Below, piece after piece: positions 19,777 to 28,760 of a DNA stretch of 32,807 bases. Within the stretch, counting starts at the first letter, position 1; the number at the start of each line of letters is the position of its first letter. A program made the position numbers and the translations under genes. The notes below the pieces were generated by a model, which made no database searches, was not told where the DNA came from, and saw only the letters and a list, made by a program, of their open reading frames with translations. The stretch comes from Chloroflexota bacterium (GTDB taxonomy: Bacteria > Chloroflexota > Dehalococcoidia > GIF9 > UBA5629). The DNA lies in contig JAPLHK010000091.1 in NCBI GenBank assembly GCA_026389715.1, positions 1 through 32,807 of the forward strand, given 5' to 3'.

Positions 19777-21003
19777 CTAATCCCGGATAAACAGTACCAT
19801 CCCGATAACAGCCATGCCGGCCATAATTGCGCCGAAGTAAAAGGGGGCGGCGGGGTTAACCGACTGCCACAGCCACCCGGCTACCAGGCTGGCAGGCAAC
19901 AGTGTTATACCCACCACACCATGGTACATACCGAAAGCTGTCCCGCGTTTATCTTCCGGCACCAGGTCGCAGACCAGCGCCCTGGCCACGCCCTCCGCTA
20001 AGCCGTAGTACAGGCCGTAAAGCCCCCACAGCAACCACACCGTCCATGGCTGGTCAAGGACGGCGAACCCCAGGTAAACAAGGGCGTATATACTCCAACC
20101 GAGCAAAATAACCTTGCGGCGGCCGATCTTGTCGGACAGGATACCGGAGGGGACGGAGAAAAGGGCGTAAACCGCGTTAAACAATACCAGCATCAATATA
20201 ATATAAAATACATTGTTGCCGAGGTTTTGCGCCCTGAGGATGAGGAAGGCGTCACTTGAATTACCCAGCGTGAAGAGAAAAACGATGCACAGGAAAATTT
20301 TGAATCTCTTGCCCAGAGCGGTTTCGGATACAGAGAGGGTTGTATTCTCAGCGGTTTTACAGGAAGGGGAAACCGGGCAGGCCTGCTGTTTGGGCGGCTC
20401 TTTGATAAACACGAAGAAAAACAGGGCAATAAATGCCGGTATAATCCCGAGGACGATCAGCCAGCGGTAGGTATCGATCTGCAGGTTTACGACTTCCCTC
20501 TGCAGCAAAAATACAACGGCGGCCGCTGCCAGTAAACCCAGAAACGCCCCGGAGGTGTCCATGGCCCGGTGAAAACCATAAGCTTTGCCCCGGTCAGCTT
20601 CACTGCTGGAATCAGCTACCAGGGCGTCACGGGGGGCGGTGCGTATACCTTTGCCGAACCTATCGGCGAAGCGGATGCCCATGATCGGCCCCCAGGTATT
20701 GGCGATCAGCATAAAAGGTTTCGCCAGTGTTGAAAGCGCATAACCGATAAACGACAGGCATTTTCTATTGCCCAGTTTGTCGCTTAACCATCCGCTCAAT
20801 ACCTTCAGTACAGAGGCCGTGCTTTCCGCGACGCCTTCAATTAAACCGATGATTACGGTCCCGGTCTGCAGCACATTAGCCAGAAAAAGAGGCAACAGCG
20901 TAAATATCAATTCGCTGCTGACATCGGTGAGGAAACTCACGAGGCCCAGATAAAAGATATTGGGATTCAGCCCGAATACCGGTTTCCTGTTGCCTTCACG
21001 CAT
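19777..21003 (-). CDS. MFS family transporter
   Basis: 12-TM hydrophobic pattern; FLTDVSSELIFTLLPLFLANVLQ, GWLSDKLGNRK, GRFADRFGKGIRTAPRDALVADS-like motif (actual GIRFADRFGKGIRTAPRDALVADS), SDKIGRRKVILLG. ATG with ggagg SD. Confidence 0.9.
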   Translation of the reverse strand: MREGNRKPVFGLNPNIFYLGLVSFLTDVSSELIFTLLPLFLANVLQTGTVIIGLIEGVAESTASVLKVLSGWLSDKLGNRKCLSFIGYALSTLAKPFMLIANTWGPIMGIRFADRFGKGIRTAPRDALVADSSSEADRGKAYGFHRAMDTSGAFLGLLAAAAVVFLLQREVVNLQIDTYRWLIVLGIIPAFIALFFFVFIKEPPKQQACPVSPSCKTAENTTLSVSETALGKRFKIFLCIVFLFTLGNSSDAFLILRAQNLGNNVFYIILMLVLFNAVYALFSVPSGILSDKIGRRKVILLGWSIYALVYLGFAVLDQPWTVWLLWGLYGLYYGLAEGVARALVCDLVPEDKRGTAFGMYHGVVGITLLPASLVAGWLWQSVNPAAPFYFGAIMAGMAVIGMVLFIRD

Positions 21004-21167
21004 CAATTGTTATCCTCCCGCTATAAGTATTGTCGAGGTTGATTTTGAAGCCAGTTTCTGTTAAATTAACAAGCTGGTTTGGCCATATTCTACTATTTTG
21101 CATGTATGTCCACAATGAATTACTATCCACCGGCGCGAAGCCTGATATTTTCGGAGGGTATTAGATC

Positions 21168-23372
21168 ATGGCAAAATTAAATCTCACTATCGACGAAAAA
21201 TCCATAAGCGCTGACAGCGAAAATTCCATACTTGAAGCGGCCAATCAAGCGGGGATTTATATCCCCACCCTCTGCTACCATCCCGACCTCAAGCCCGCAT
21301 GCTCATCCGGCAACTGCTCAGATGGGTGCGGTTTATGCGCTGTGGAAATAGCAGGACAAACTGAATTCGCCCAAGCATGCAGTACCAAAATTTTAGAAAA
21401 CATGACCGTCCGTACGGATACCGCCGCCATCAGGCAAAAGCAGAGGCAGGTTGTGGAGAAGATATTGGCTCAGCATCCCAATGCCTGCCTGACCTGCTGG
21501 CGCAGGGAGCGCTGCAAACCGTTTGACGTCTGCCTGCGCAACGTGGAAGTGACCGAGAGATGCGTCACCTGCCCCGAAAACGGGCATTGCGAACTTCAAC
21601 AGGTATGCGATTTCCTGGATATCGGCAACGAGAACCTGCCTTACCAGTACAGGAATCTGCCCATACAGCGGGATAACCCCTATTTCGACCTCGATTATAA
21701 CCTGTGCATAGCCTGCGGCCGCTGCGTGCGCGCCTGCCGCGACCTGCGCGGCATCAAGGCCCTTGATTTCAAGGAGATGAACGGTTTCAAGGTCGCCGGG
21801 CCGGTCAAAGCCACCTACCAGGAGTCCGGCTGCAAATATTGCTTCACCTGCGTTGAGGTTTGCCCTGTAGGCGCCATCGTTGATAAGCTGGCGCGCTACC
21901 GGGCTATCTCCGAATGGCAGGGATATGTAGTGCCCTGCAGCTATGCCTGCCCGGCGCACATCGACATACCCAGGTATATCAATTACATTGCCCGCGGCAA
22001 GTATCCCGAGGCGCTGGCCGTGGTCAGGGAAAAGGTGCCGTTCCCGGGTTCCCTGGGCCGCGTTTGCATACATCCCTGCGAGCAGGCCTGCCGCCGCGGC
22101 AAGCTGAACGATCCGCTGTGCATCAAGTTCCTCAAACGCTACGCAGCCGATCACGATAATGAACTGTGGAAGAAAGGCAACAAAGTATTGCCATCCACGG
22201 GCAAGAAAGTGGCGGTAGTAGGATCCGGGCCGGCCGGGCTCACTGCGGCATTCTACTTAGCCAAACTCGGACATTCGGTGACCGTCTTTGAAGCCCTGCC
22301 GCAAACCGGCGGCATGATGCGCGTGGGCATACCGGCCTACCGGCTGCCCCGGGAGATCCTCGATGCCGAGATCGACGAGATAAGAAAAGTCGGGGTGGAG
22401 ATAAAGGTAAACCAGAGGATCGAATCGATCGACAGCCTGGTGGACCAGGGTTTTAACGCCGTGTTCGTCGGCATCGGCGACCACAAGGGTTCCAAGATGG
22501 GCGCCGAAGGTGAAGACCTGCCCGGCGTACTGGACGGCGTGGACTTCCTGCGCACGGTAGCCCTGGGCGAGGAATTCAAGATCGGCAAAAAAGTGGCGGT
22601 TATCGGCGGAGGCAACTCCGCCATCGACTGCGCGCGCGTGGCGATCCGCGTGGGGTCCAGCGACGTAACGATTGTCTACAGGCGCACCAGGGCAGAGATG
22701 CCCGCCGCGCCGGAAGAAGTTGAGGCGGCCATCCACGAAGGCATACAGGTGATATTCCTGGCGGCGCCCAATAAAATTACGCCCAGGGACGGCAGGCTGG
22801 CCCTTGAATGTATAAAAATGAGGCTGGGTGATCCCGACGCCAGCGGGCGCCGCAGCCCGGTGAGGATACCCGGCAGCGAGTATACCACCGAGTACGACAA
22901 TATAATCGCAGGAATCGGCCAGGCGTCGGATATACCCGCCAAATTCGACCTGGCAGTAAACCGCGGCAACATCAAGGTCAATGACAAAACTTTAGAAACC
23001 AATCGGAAAGGCGTATTCGCGGGCGGCGATATAGCCACAGGTCCCGCTTCCGTGATCGGCGCCATTGCCCAGGGAAGGTTGGCTGCGTCTTCCATAGATA
23101 AGTTCCTGGGAGGCAAAGGGCAAATCGAAGAGGCGCTGGCCCCCATCGAGGAGATGGAACCTTGGTTCGGCGAGGATGCTGATTTCTCGAGCAAACGTCA
23201 GCCCGCCATGCCGGAGCTTGAGAACAGCAAGCGGCTGAATAATTTCGACGAAGTTGAATTCGGGTTCAATGAGCAGACGGCTATCGATGAAGCGAAGAGA
23301 TGCTATAAATGCCATTACAGGTTAAAGCTCTCGCATCCCGTGCAGCCGCCGGTAAAAGTTAAATCTGCCTGA
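21168..23372 (+). CDS. Multidomain Fe-S flavoprotein: 2Fe-2S/NuoG-like N-terminus fused to a GltD-like NAD(P)/FAD oxidoreductase
   Basis: IPTLCYHPDL...CSDGCGLCAVEI, C/H-rich CLTCWRRERCKPFDVC..., CIACGRCVRAC and CKYCFTCVEVCPVGAI (4Fe-4S), then CIHPCEQACRRG, VAVVGSGPAGLTAAFYLAKLGHSVTVFEA, VAVIGGGNSAIDCARVA, VFAGGDIATGP. Confidence 0.9.
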   Translation: MAKLNLTIDEKSISADSENSILEAANQAGIYIPTLCYHPDLKPACSSGNCSDGCGLCAVEIAGQTEFAQACSTKILENMTVRTDTAAIRQKQRQVVEKILAQHPNACLTCWRRERCKPFDVCLRNVEVTERCVTCPENGHCELQQVCDFLDIGNENLPYQYRNLPIQRDNPYFDLDYNLCIACGRCVRACRDLRGIKALDFKEMNGFKVAGPVKATYQESGCKYCFTCVEVCPVGAIVDKLARYRAISEWQGYVVPCSYACPAHIDIPRYINYIARGKYPEALAVVREKVPFPGSLGRVCIHPCEQACRRGKLNDPLCIKFLKRYAADHDNELWKKGNKVLPSTGKKVAVVGSGPAGLTAAFYLAKLGHSVTVFEALPQTGGMMRVGIPAYRLPREILDAEIDEIRKVGVEIKVNQRIESIDSLVDQGFNAVFVGIGDHKGSKMGAEGEDLPGVLDGVDFLRTVALGEEFKIGKKVAVIGGGNSAIDCARVAIRVGSSDVTIVYRRTRAEMPAAPEEVEAAIHEGIQVIFLAAPNKITPRDGRLALECIKMRLGDPDASGRRSPVRIPGSEYTTEYDNIIAGIGQASDIPAKFDLAVNRGNIKVNDKTLETNRKGVFAGGDIATGPASVIGAIAQGRLAASSIDKFLGGKGQIEEALAPIEEMEPWFGEDADFSSKRQPAMPELENSKRLNNFDEVEFGFNEQTAIDEAKRCYKCHYRLKLSHPVQPPVKVKSA

Positions 23373-23385
23373 AGAGGAGGTTTGC

Positions 23386-24222
23386 GTGTTCAAAATAGTT
23401 GCCAAGGAGAAACTGACCCCGGTAATCGACTGCCTCAAGGTCGAAGCGCCGGCGCTGTCCCGCAAGGCCCGGGCCGGGCAATTCGTTATTATACGCGTGG
23501 ATGAGGTTGGCGAGCGCATCCCGCTGACCTTAGCTGACTGGGATGCCAAAGAAGGCACTATCACGCTGGTGGCCATGCAGGTCGGCACCTCCACCAAGAA
23601 ACTGGGAGCACTTAAGGCGGGGGATAATCTTCAGAATCTTGTAGGCCCGCTCGGCTTACCCTCCGACATTGAGAAATTCGGCACGGTGATTTGCGTGGGC
23701 GGCGGTGTCGGCATCGCCCCTATTTATCCCATCGCGAGGGCGTTGCGGGAAGCCGGTAACAAGGTCATATCCATCATCGGGGCCAGGAACAAGGATTTGC
23801 TCTTCTGGGAAGACCGTATGAAAAAGGTCAGCGATGAATTGATCGTAACCACGGACGATGGCTCCTATGCCCGCAAGGGACTGGTAACAGAACCTTTGAA
23901 GGAAAAACTGGATGCGGGTAAGATTGACCGCGTGATCGCCATCGGCCCGGCGGTCATGATGAAATTCTGTTCCCTGACCACCAAACCCTACAATGTTCCC
24001 ACAATCGTAAGTTTGAACTCTATCATGGTGGACGGCACAGGTATGTGCGGATGCTGCCGTATCTCGGTGGGCGGTGTAACCAAATTCGCCTGCGTGGACG
24101 GTCCGGACTTCGACGGCCACCAGGTTGACTGGAATATTGCCTTCGACAGGCAGAAGGTATATCTGAAAGAAGAAAAAGACTCCCTGGATAAATGGGAATC
24201 ATGCCAGTGCGGCAAATCTTGA
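23386..24222 (+). CDS. NfnA/PyrK-like FAD/NAD-binding, 2Fe-2S subunit (sulfide/dihydroorotate dehydrogenase-like)
   Basis: GQFVIIRVDEVGERIPLTLADWD, ICVGGGVGIAPIYPIARAL, GARNKDLLFWEDRM, TTDDGSYARKGLVTEPLK, MVDGTGMCGCCRISVGGVTKFACVDGPDFDGHQVDW. Confidence 0.92.
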   Translation: MFKIVAKEKLTPVIDCLKVEAPALSRKARAGQFVIIRVDEVGERIPLTLADWDAKEGTITLVAMQVGTSTKKLGALKAGDNLQNLVGPLGLPSDIEKFGTVICVGGGVGIAPIYPIARALREAGNKVISIIGARNKDLLFWEDRMKKVSDELIVTTDDGSYARKGLVTEPLKEKLDAGKIDRVIAIGPAVMMKFCSLTTKPYNVPTIVSLNSIMVDGTGMCGCCRISVGGVTKFACVDGPDFDGHQVDWNIAFDRQKVYLKEEKDSLDKWESCQCGKS

Positions 24223-24237
24223 TAAGAGAGGCTGAAG

Positions 24238-25653
24238 TTGGAAGATAAACCCAAATCAAAAATCAATCTCAACCGCGTGGATATGCCCCGGCAGGACCCC
24301 TTGGTCAGGGCACACAATTATAATGAAGTCGCCCTCGGCTACAGCGATGACATGGCCAGGCAGGAGTCCACCCGCTGCATACAATGTCCCAAGCGCCCCT
24401 GCGTAGCCGGCTGCCCGGTAAATGTGGATATACCCGAATTCATCAAAGCTGTCAGGGACAACAATATGCCTGAAGCCGTGAAAATCCTCAAGAGCAAGAA
24501 CGCCCTGCCGGCTATCTGTGGCAGGGTCTGTCCGCAGGAAACCCAGTGTGAACAGGTATGTTCGCTGGGCAAGAAAGGCGCTCCCATTGCCATAGGCCGG
24601 CTTGAGCGCTACGTGGCCGACTGGGACCTCGGCCATAAAGAGTCGGCATCGCCCACACAGGTACCGCCCCCTACCGGGAAAAAAGTGGCGATAATCGGCT
24701 CCGGGCCGGCCGGTCTCACCTGCGCAGCCGACCTGGCCAAGCTCGGCCATAAAGTGACGATGTTTGAGGCCCTGCATACCGCCGGGGGCGTCCTCATGTA
24801 CGGCATACCCGAATTCAGATTGCCCAAGAAAGTGGTCCAGGCTGAAGTAGATTATGTAAAATCACTGGGTGTTGATGTGCAGCTTGATTCCGTGATGGGC
24901 AAACTCGCCACTGTCGACGAGCTGTTAAGCACAGGTTACGCTGCCGTGTTCCTGGGCACCGGCGCCGGGCTACCCATGTTCATGGATATACCGGGCGAAA
25001 ACCTCAACGGCGTCTATTCAGCCAACGAATACCTGACCAGGGTCAACCTGATGAAAGCATACCTCTTCCCGGAATACGACACACCCATAAAGATAGGTAA
25101 GAGGGTCGCGGTTATAGGCGGGGGAAACGTTGCCATGGACAGCGCGCGCTGCGCGCTGAGGTTAGGGGCGGACAAAGTGTATATCGTTTACCGCCGGTCG
25201 CGCGCCGAGATGCCCGCCCGCCATGAGGAAGCCGAGAATGCCGAGGAGGAAGGGATCATCTTTAAGCTCCTCACCAACCCCAAGCAGATCATCGGCGATG
25301 ATAAAGGCTGGGTCAAAGGCATGGAATGTTACGAGATGGAACTGGGTGAACCGGATGCCAGCGGCAGGCGGCGCCCCATCACCAAGCAGGGCAGTGAATT
25401 CATTATGGATGTCGACGTGGTAGTAGTTGCCCTCGGCACCACGCCCAACCCGCTTATCCCTGCCACCACCAAAGGCCTTGAGATCACCAAACGGGGCACC
25501 GTAGTAGCGGACGAACAGAGCGGTAAAACGGTCAAGGATAGGGTATGGGCAGGCGGCGACGTGGTAACAGGGGCAGCAACCGTAATCAGCGCCATGGGCG
25601 CGGGAAAACGGGCAGCGGCCTCAATTCACGCTTTCCTGACGGATCAAAAGTAG
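24238..25653 (+). CDS. NADPH-dependent glutamate synthase small-subunit-like protein (GltA/NfnB type)
   Basis: RCIQCPKRPCVAGCPVNVDIPEFIKAV, ICGRVCPQETQCEQVCSLGKKGAPIAIGRLERYVADW, IIGSGPAGLTCAADLAKLGHKVTMFEAL, VAVIGGGNVAMDSARCALRLGA, VWAGGDVVTGAATVISAMGAGKRAA. Confidence 0.93.
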   Translation: MEDKPKSKINLNRVDMPRQDPLVRAHNYNEVALGYSDDMARQESTRCIQCPKRPCVAGCPVNVDIPEFIKAVRDNNMPEAVKILKSKNALPAICGRVCPQETQCEQVCSLGKKGAPIAIGRLERYVADWDLGHKESASPTQVPPPTGKKVAIIGSGPAGLTCAADLAKLGHKVTMFEALHTAGGVLMYGIPEFRLPKKVVQAEVDYVKSLGVDVQLDSVMGKLATVDELLSTGYAAVFLGTGAGLPMFMDIPGENLNGVYSANEYLTRVNLMKAYLFPEYDTPIKIGKRVAVIGGGNVAMDSARCALRLGADKVYIVYRRSRAEMPARHEEAENAEEEGIIFKLLTNPKQIIGDDKGWVKGMECYEMELGEPDASGRRRPITKQGSEFIMDVDVVVVALGTTPNPLIPATTKGLEITKRGTVVADEQSGKTVKDRVWAGGDVVTGAATVISAMGAGKRAAASIHAFLTDQK

Positions 25654-25708
25654 GGACGGGTCTTTAGACCTGTCCGAAGAGCGGGCGGACATGAATGTCC
25701 GCCCCTAC
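25650..25708. repeat. REP/BIME-like palindromic element, copy B
   Basis: GTAGGGA...CCCCTAC termini; hairpins gacgggtc-ttta-gacctgtc and gggcggacat-ga-atgtccgccc (perfect 10-bp arms). Confidence 0.85.
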
Positions 25709-25733
25709 AGCTTGTATTGGAAGAGCCTATTAG

Positions 25734-25763
25734 TTGACAGTCATACAACATTTTGTTTATTAT
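25734..25763 (+). promoter_or_regulatory. Candidate promoter for the T-box/trpB transcript (TTGACA-N18-TATTAT)
   Basis: TTGACA at 25734-25739 and TATTAT at 25758-25763, just upstream of the T-box stem I. Confidence 0.65.
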
Positions 25764-25779
25764 AAGAACAATTGAATAT

Positions 25780-26056
25780 TTGAAAGGCTGTGAACGGGAA
25801 TAGTAGGTTTCGCAGCGAAGGCTACAGAGAGTCAGAACGGTGAGAGCTGACGCCGGAGCGGAGATTGAATGGACCCGGGAGCCGCAAACCGAAAGAACCT
25901 GGTTCAAGTAGGCTTTGACGCAGGGATAGCGTAATCAGAATCCAGGGTATCGCCGGTAAAATGGCCGTACCTGAAAGAGATGGTTCAGCAATGAACTAAT
26001 TAGGGTGGCACCGCGAAGCTTAGCCTCTCGCCCCTTCGGCGAGAGGCTTATTTTAT
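25780..26056 (+). ncRNA. T-box leader, tRNA-Trp specific (specifier TGG at 25870-25872)
   Basis: Stem I elements (aatagta, cagagagtc, gagattgaaTGGacccgggag), the gtaggctttgacg linker, the T-box motif tAGGGTGGCACCGCGa (26002-26015), and an intrinsic terminator gcctctcgcc-ccttc-ggcgagaggc + T tract (26023-26055). Confidence 0.93.
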
Positions 26057-26074
26057 TATATGGAGGTTTGCAAC

Positions 26075-26119
26075 ATGGTATTTCATATGTGGCCCTGGCG
26101 GGCCGAGAATTTGGTCTGA
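26075..26119 (+). CDS. Candidate Trp leader peptide MVFHMWPWRAENLV
   Basis: SD GGAGGT 8 nt from the ATG; 14 codons with tgg-ccc-tgg. Lies between the T-box terminator and trpB. Confidence 0.6.
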   Translation: MVFHMWPWRAENLV

Positions 26120-26168
26120 TCAACCGTCATAGTGAATTACGCATAAAAATAAATAAAGAGGTAATAAA

Positions 26169-27446
26169 ATGGCTAAAAAATTAACAAAGTTCATTCTCCC
26201 CGAAAAGGACATGCCAACTTCCTGGTATAACATCCTCCCGGATCTGCCGGAGCCTTTGCCTCCGATATTACACCCGCAGACGCATGAACCGACTATCCTG
26301 CCTCCACCCCTGTTCCCCTCCACCCTGAACGACCAGGAATTCAGCAAGGAACATTTCATCGAGATCCCCGACGAGGTTCTGGACGTTTACAAAATGTACC
26401 GCCCGACGCCGCTTATCCGCGCCTACAGGCTGGAGAAGGCCCTTGGCACACCGGCCCAGATATTCTACAAATACGAGGGTGTCAGCCCGGCCGGCAGCCA
26501 CAAACTCAACACCGCCATCGCCCAGGCCTATTACAACAAGAAGGCCGGCCTCAAGCAGGTCAGCTACAACCAGAAGCTTTACCGCCGCATCATGATGGAG
26601 ACCTGGGGCGCCAAGGTCGTTGCCAGTCCCAGTACCGATACCAACTTCGGCAAACAGGTGCTGGCTGAGGACCCCAATTGCCCGGGCAGCCTGGGCATGG
26701 CCATCAGCGAAGCCTGCGAGGACGCCTTCAGCCGCGATGACACCAGCTACTCTCTCGGCAGCGTATTGAACCACGTCATATTGCACCAGTCCATAATCGG
26801 ACTTGAGACCAAGAAGCAGCTGGAAATGGCCGACGTCGAAGCCGACATCATCATCGGCTGCGTGGGCGGCGGCAGCAATTTCGGCGGACTGGCCGTCCCC
26901 TTCGTAAAGGACAAGATGAAGGGCAAGAAGATAGAGATCATTGCCGTCGAGCCCACCGCCTGCCCCAGCATGACCAAGGGACCGCTGGCCTGGGACTTAG
27001 GCGATGTGGCGGGCATGGCCCCGATCGTCATGATGTACACGCTCGGCCATTCATTCATCCCGTCACCCATCCACGCAGGCGGCCTTCGCTACCACGGCAT
27101 GTCGCCGCTGGTATCCCACCTGCACAAACTCAAGTTGATCGACGCCAGGGCAGTAAACCAGAAGGCCACATTCGAGAGTGCGATCCAGTTCGCCCGCACC
27201 GAGGGCATTATACCGGCCCCCGAACCATCCCATGCTATCAAGGTCACCATCGACGAAGCCCTCAAATGCAAGGAGTCCGGGCAGAAGAAGGTCATCGTCC
27301 TGGGACTCAGCGGACACGGCCATTTCGACCTGAGCGCCTACGAGCAGTTCCTCTCCGGTAAACTGGAGGCCGACGCCTACGATGAAGCTAAGGTGAAACA
27401 GGCGCTGGCGCAGCTTCCCAAGATAGATTATGTAGCACCCAAATAA
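26169..27446 (+). CDS. trpB: Tryptophan synthase beta chain, TrpB2 type, with an apparent in-frame internal deletion
   Basis: [110 protein letters not shown] is joined directly to [11 protein letters not shown]; the expected ETGAGQWG segment is absent. Confidence 0.9.
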   Translation: MAKKLTKFILPEKDMPTSWYNILPDLPEPLPPILHPQTHEPTILPPPLFPSTLNDQEFSKEHFIEIPDEVLDVYKMYRPTPLIRAYRLEKALGTPAQIFYKYEGVSPAGSHKLNTAIAQAYYNKKAGLKQVSYNQKLYRRIMMETWGAKVVASPSTDTNFGKQVLAEDPNCPGSLGMAISEACEDAFSRDDTSYSLGSVLNHVILHQSIIGLETKKQLEMADVEADIIIGCVGGGSNFGGLAVPFVKDKMKGKKIEIIAVEPTACPSMTKGPLAWDLGDVAGMAPIVMMYTLGHSFIPSPIHAGGLRYHGMSPLVSHLHKLKLIDARAVNQKATFESAIQFARTEGIIPAPEPSHAIKVTIDEALKCKESGQKKVIVLGLSGHGHFDLSAYEQFLSGKLEADAYDEAKVKQALAQLPKIDYVAPK

Positions 27447-27456
27447 CCAACATGCT

Positions 27457-27485
27457 GAGCGGCGGGGTATAATACCCCGCCGCTC
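27457..27485. terminator. Strong hairpin downstream of trpB (no clear T tract)
   Basis: gagcggcggggta-taa-taccccgccgctc: 13-bp perfect stem. Confidence 0.7.
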
Positions 27486-27513
27486 CATACTCAACCCCTC
27501 TTATCGCTCATCT

Positions 27514-27543
27514 TTGCCTGCTAAAATAGCCTTATGCTACAAT
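27514..27543 (+). promoter_or_regulatory. Candidate promoter for the HtrA-type protease gene (TTGCCT-N18-TACAAT)
   Basis: -35 at 27514-27519 and -10 at 27538-27543, 38 bp upstream of the ATG. Confidence 0.55.
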
Positions 27544-27580
27544 CCCAACACTATTCCAATGCATATCGAGGTTATTTAGC

Positions 27581-28726
27581 ATGAAAAATTTCGCAGTAAT
27601 TTCAGTTCTGCTTGCAGTTATGCTGCTCAGCAGCGGATGCTATTTTGAATTCAGATCTTCTTCAGCCTTACCACCAAACGCACCACCCGTAACGCAAACA
27701 GCGCAGGCAACGCAGACCGTGCAGGACTCTGCCACGCCTATCGACCCGGCCTGGCAATCACCGGGTATCTCTGAAAGTTCCATCGCCCTGCCCAGCATAG
27801 CCGACGTCGTGGAGAAAGGAAACCCGTCCGTGGTTACGATTACAACCGAGCAAATCGTAAACGACATGTTCAGCAGGCAATTGACGGAATCCGGCGCAGG
27901 TTCCGGCTGGATACTTGATCAAAAGGGGATAATTGTGACCAACAATCACGTCGTCGAGGGCGCCAGCAAGGTAATCCTGCAATTCTCCGATGGCAGGACT
28001 TCCGAGTGCACTTCGGCCAATGTATTCCGCGATCCGTTGACAGATATGGCCATAATTAAAGTTGATTCACCGGGTCTGCCGGCGCTTTCCGTCGGGGATT
28101 CTTCAAAATTGAGGGTTGGCGACTGGGTGGTGGCTATCGGCAACCCCCTGGGTAAAGGCATACGCGCCAAGGAGGGAACGATCAGCGGCCTTAAAGTGTC
28201 ACTGTCGGTCGATGAGGAAGAATCACTGCATGACCTGATCGAAACATCCACAGCCATTAATCCGGGCAATAGCGGCGGACCATTGCTGAATATGAAAGGT
28301 GAGGTTATCGGTATAACGAGCGCCAAGATCTCAGCAGTCGGCGTTGAGGGCATGGGTTACGCCATCAGTATAAATTCGGCGATGCCGATTCTGCAGGAAC
28401 TAATTAATAAAGGTTATATAACCCGTCCATTCCTGGGGGTAGAGCTGTATACCGTCAATGATTATGTGGCCTATTATAATAACCTGCCGGTCAACCGGGG
28501 GGCAGTTGTCACAGTAGTTCAACCCGGCAGTCCGGCCGCAGATGCGGGACTGCGGCGTTTCGATGTTATCCTGAAATACCAGAATAAGGATATCAGCACC
28601 GCCTCCGAATTACTTCGTGAGCTGCGGAACTCTAAAATAGGCGAGGAAGTGACCATTACCTACATGCGGGGAAAAAATACCTTAACCACGTCCGCCCGGC
28701 TTGTCACCAGTCCACCTCCAAAATAG
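27581..28726 (+). CDS. HtrA/DegP-like trypsin-type serine protease with PDZ domain, lipoprotein signal
   Basis: Lipobox LLSSGC; catalytic contexts VTNNHVVEG (His), DPLTDMAIIKVD (Asp), INPGNSGGPL (Ser); C-terminal PDZ RGAVVTVVQPGSPAADAGLRRFDVI. Confidence 0.93.
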   Translation: MKNFAVISVLLAVMLLSSGCYFEFRSSSALPPNAPPVTQTAQATQTVQDSATPIDPAWQSPGISESSIALPSIADVVEKGNPSVVTITTEQIVNDMFSRQLTESGAGSGWILDQKGIIVTNNHVVEGASKVILQFSDGRTSECTSANVFRDPLTDMAIIKVDSPGLPALSVGDSSKLRVGDWVVAIGNPLGKGIRAKEGTISGLKVSLSVDEEESLHDLIETSTAINPGNSGGPLLNMKGEVIGITSAKISAVGVEGMGYAISINSAMPILQELINKGYITRPFLGVELYTVNDYVAYYNNLPVNRGAVVTVVQPGSPAADAGLRRFDVILKYQNKDISTASELLRELRNSKIGEEVTITYMRGKNTLTTSARLVTSPPPK

Positions 28727-28760
28727 CCGGCGCGCGATTGATGGGATAAGACCGGTGTTT

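Noticed and set aside
21049-21083. Imperfect dyad with the perfect palindrome gttaaattaac upstream of the Fe-S flavoprotein gene
   Set aside because: Could be an operator, but it is short, AT-rich and supported by no second copy or known regulator in the window.
21393-22154. 253-aa minus-strand ORF within the Fe-S flavoprotein gene
   Set aside because: Antisense to a strong multi-motif coding sequence; no domain seen. The same applies to 4258-4929 (-).
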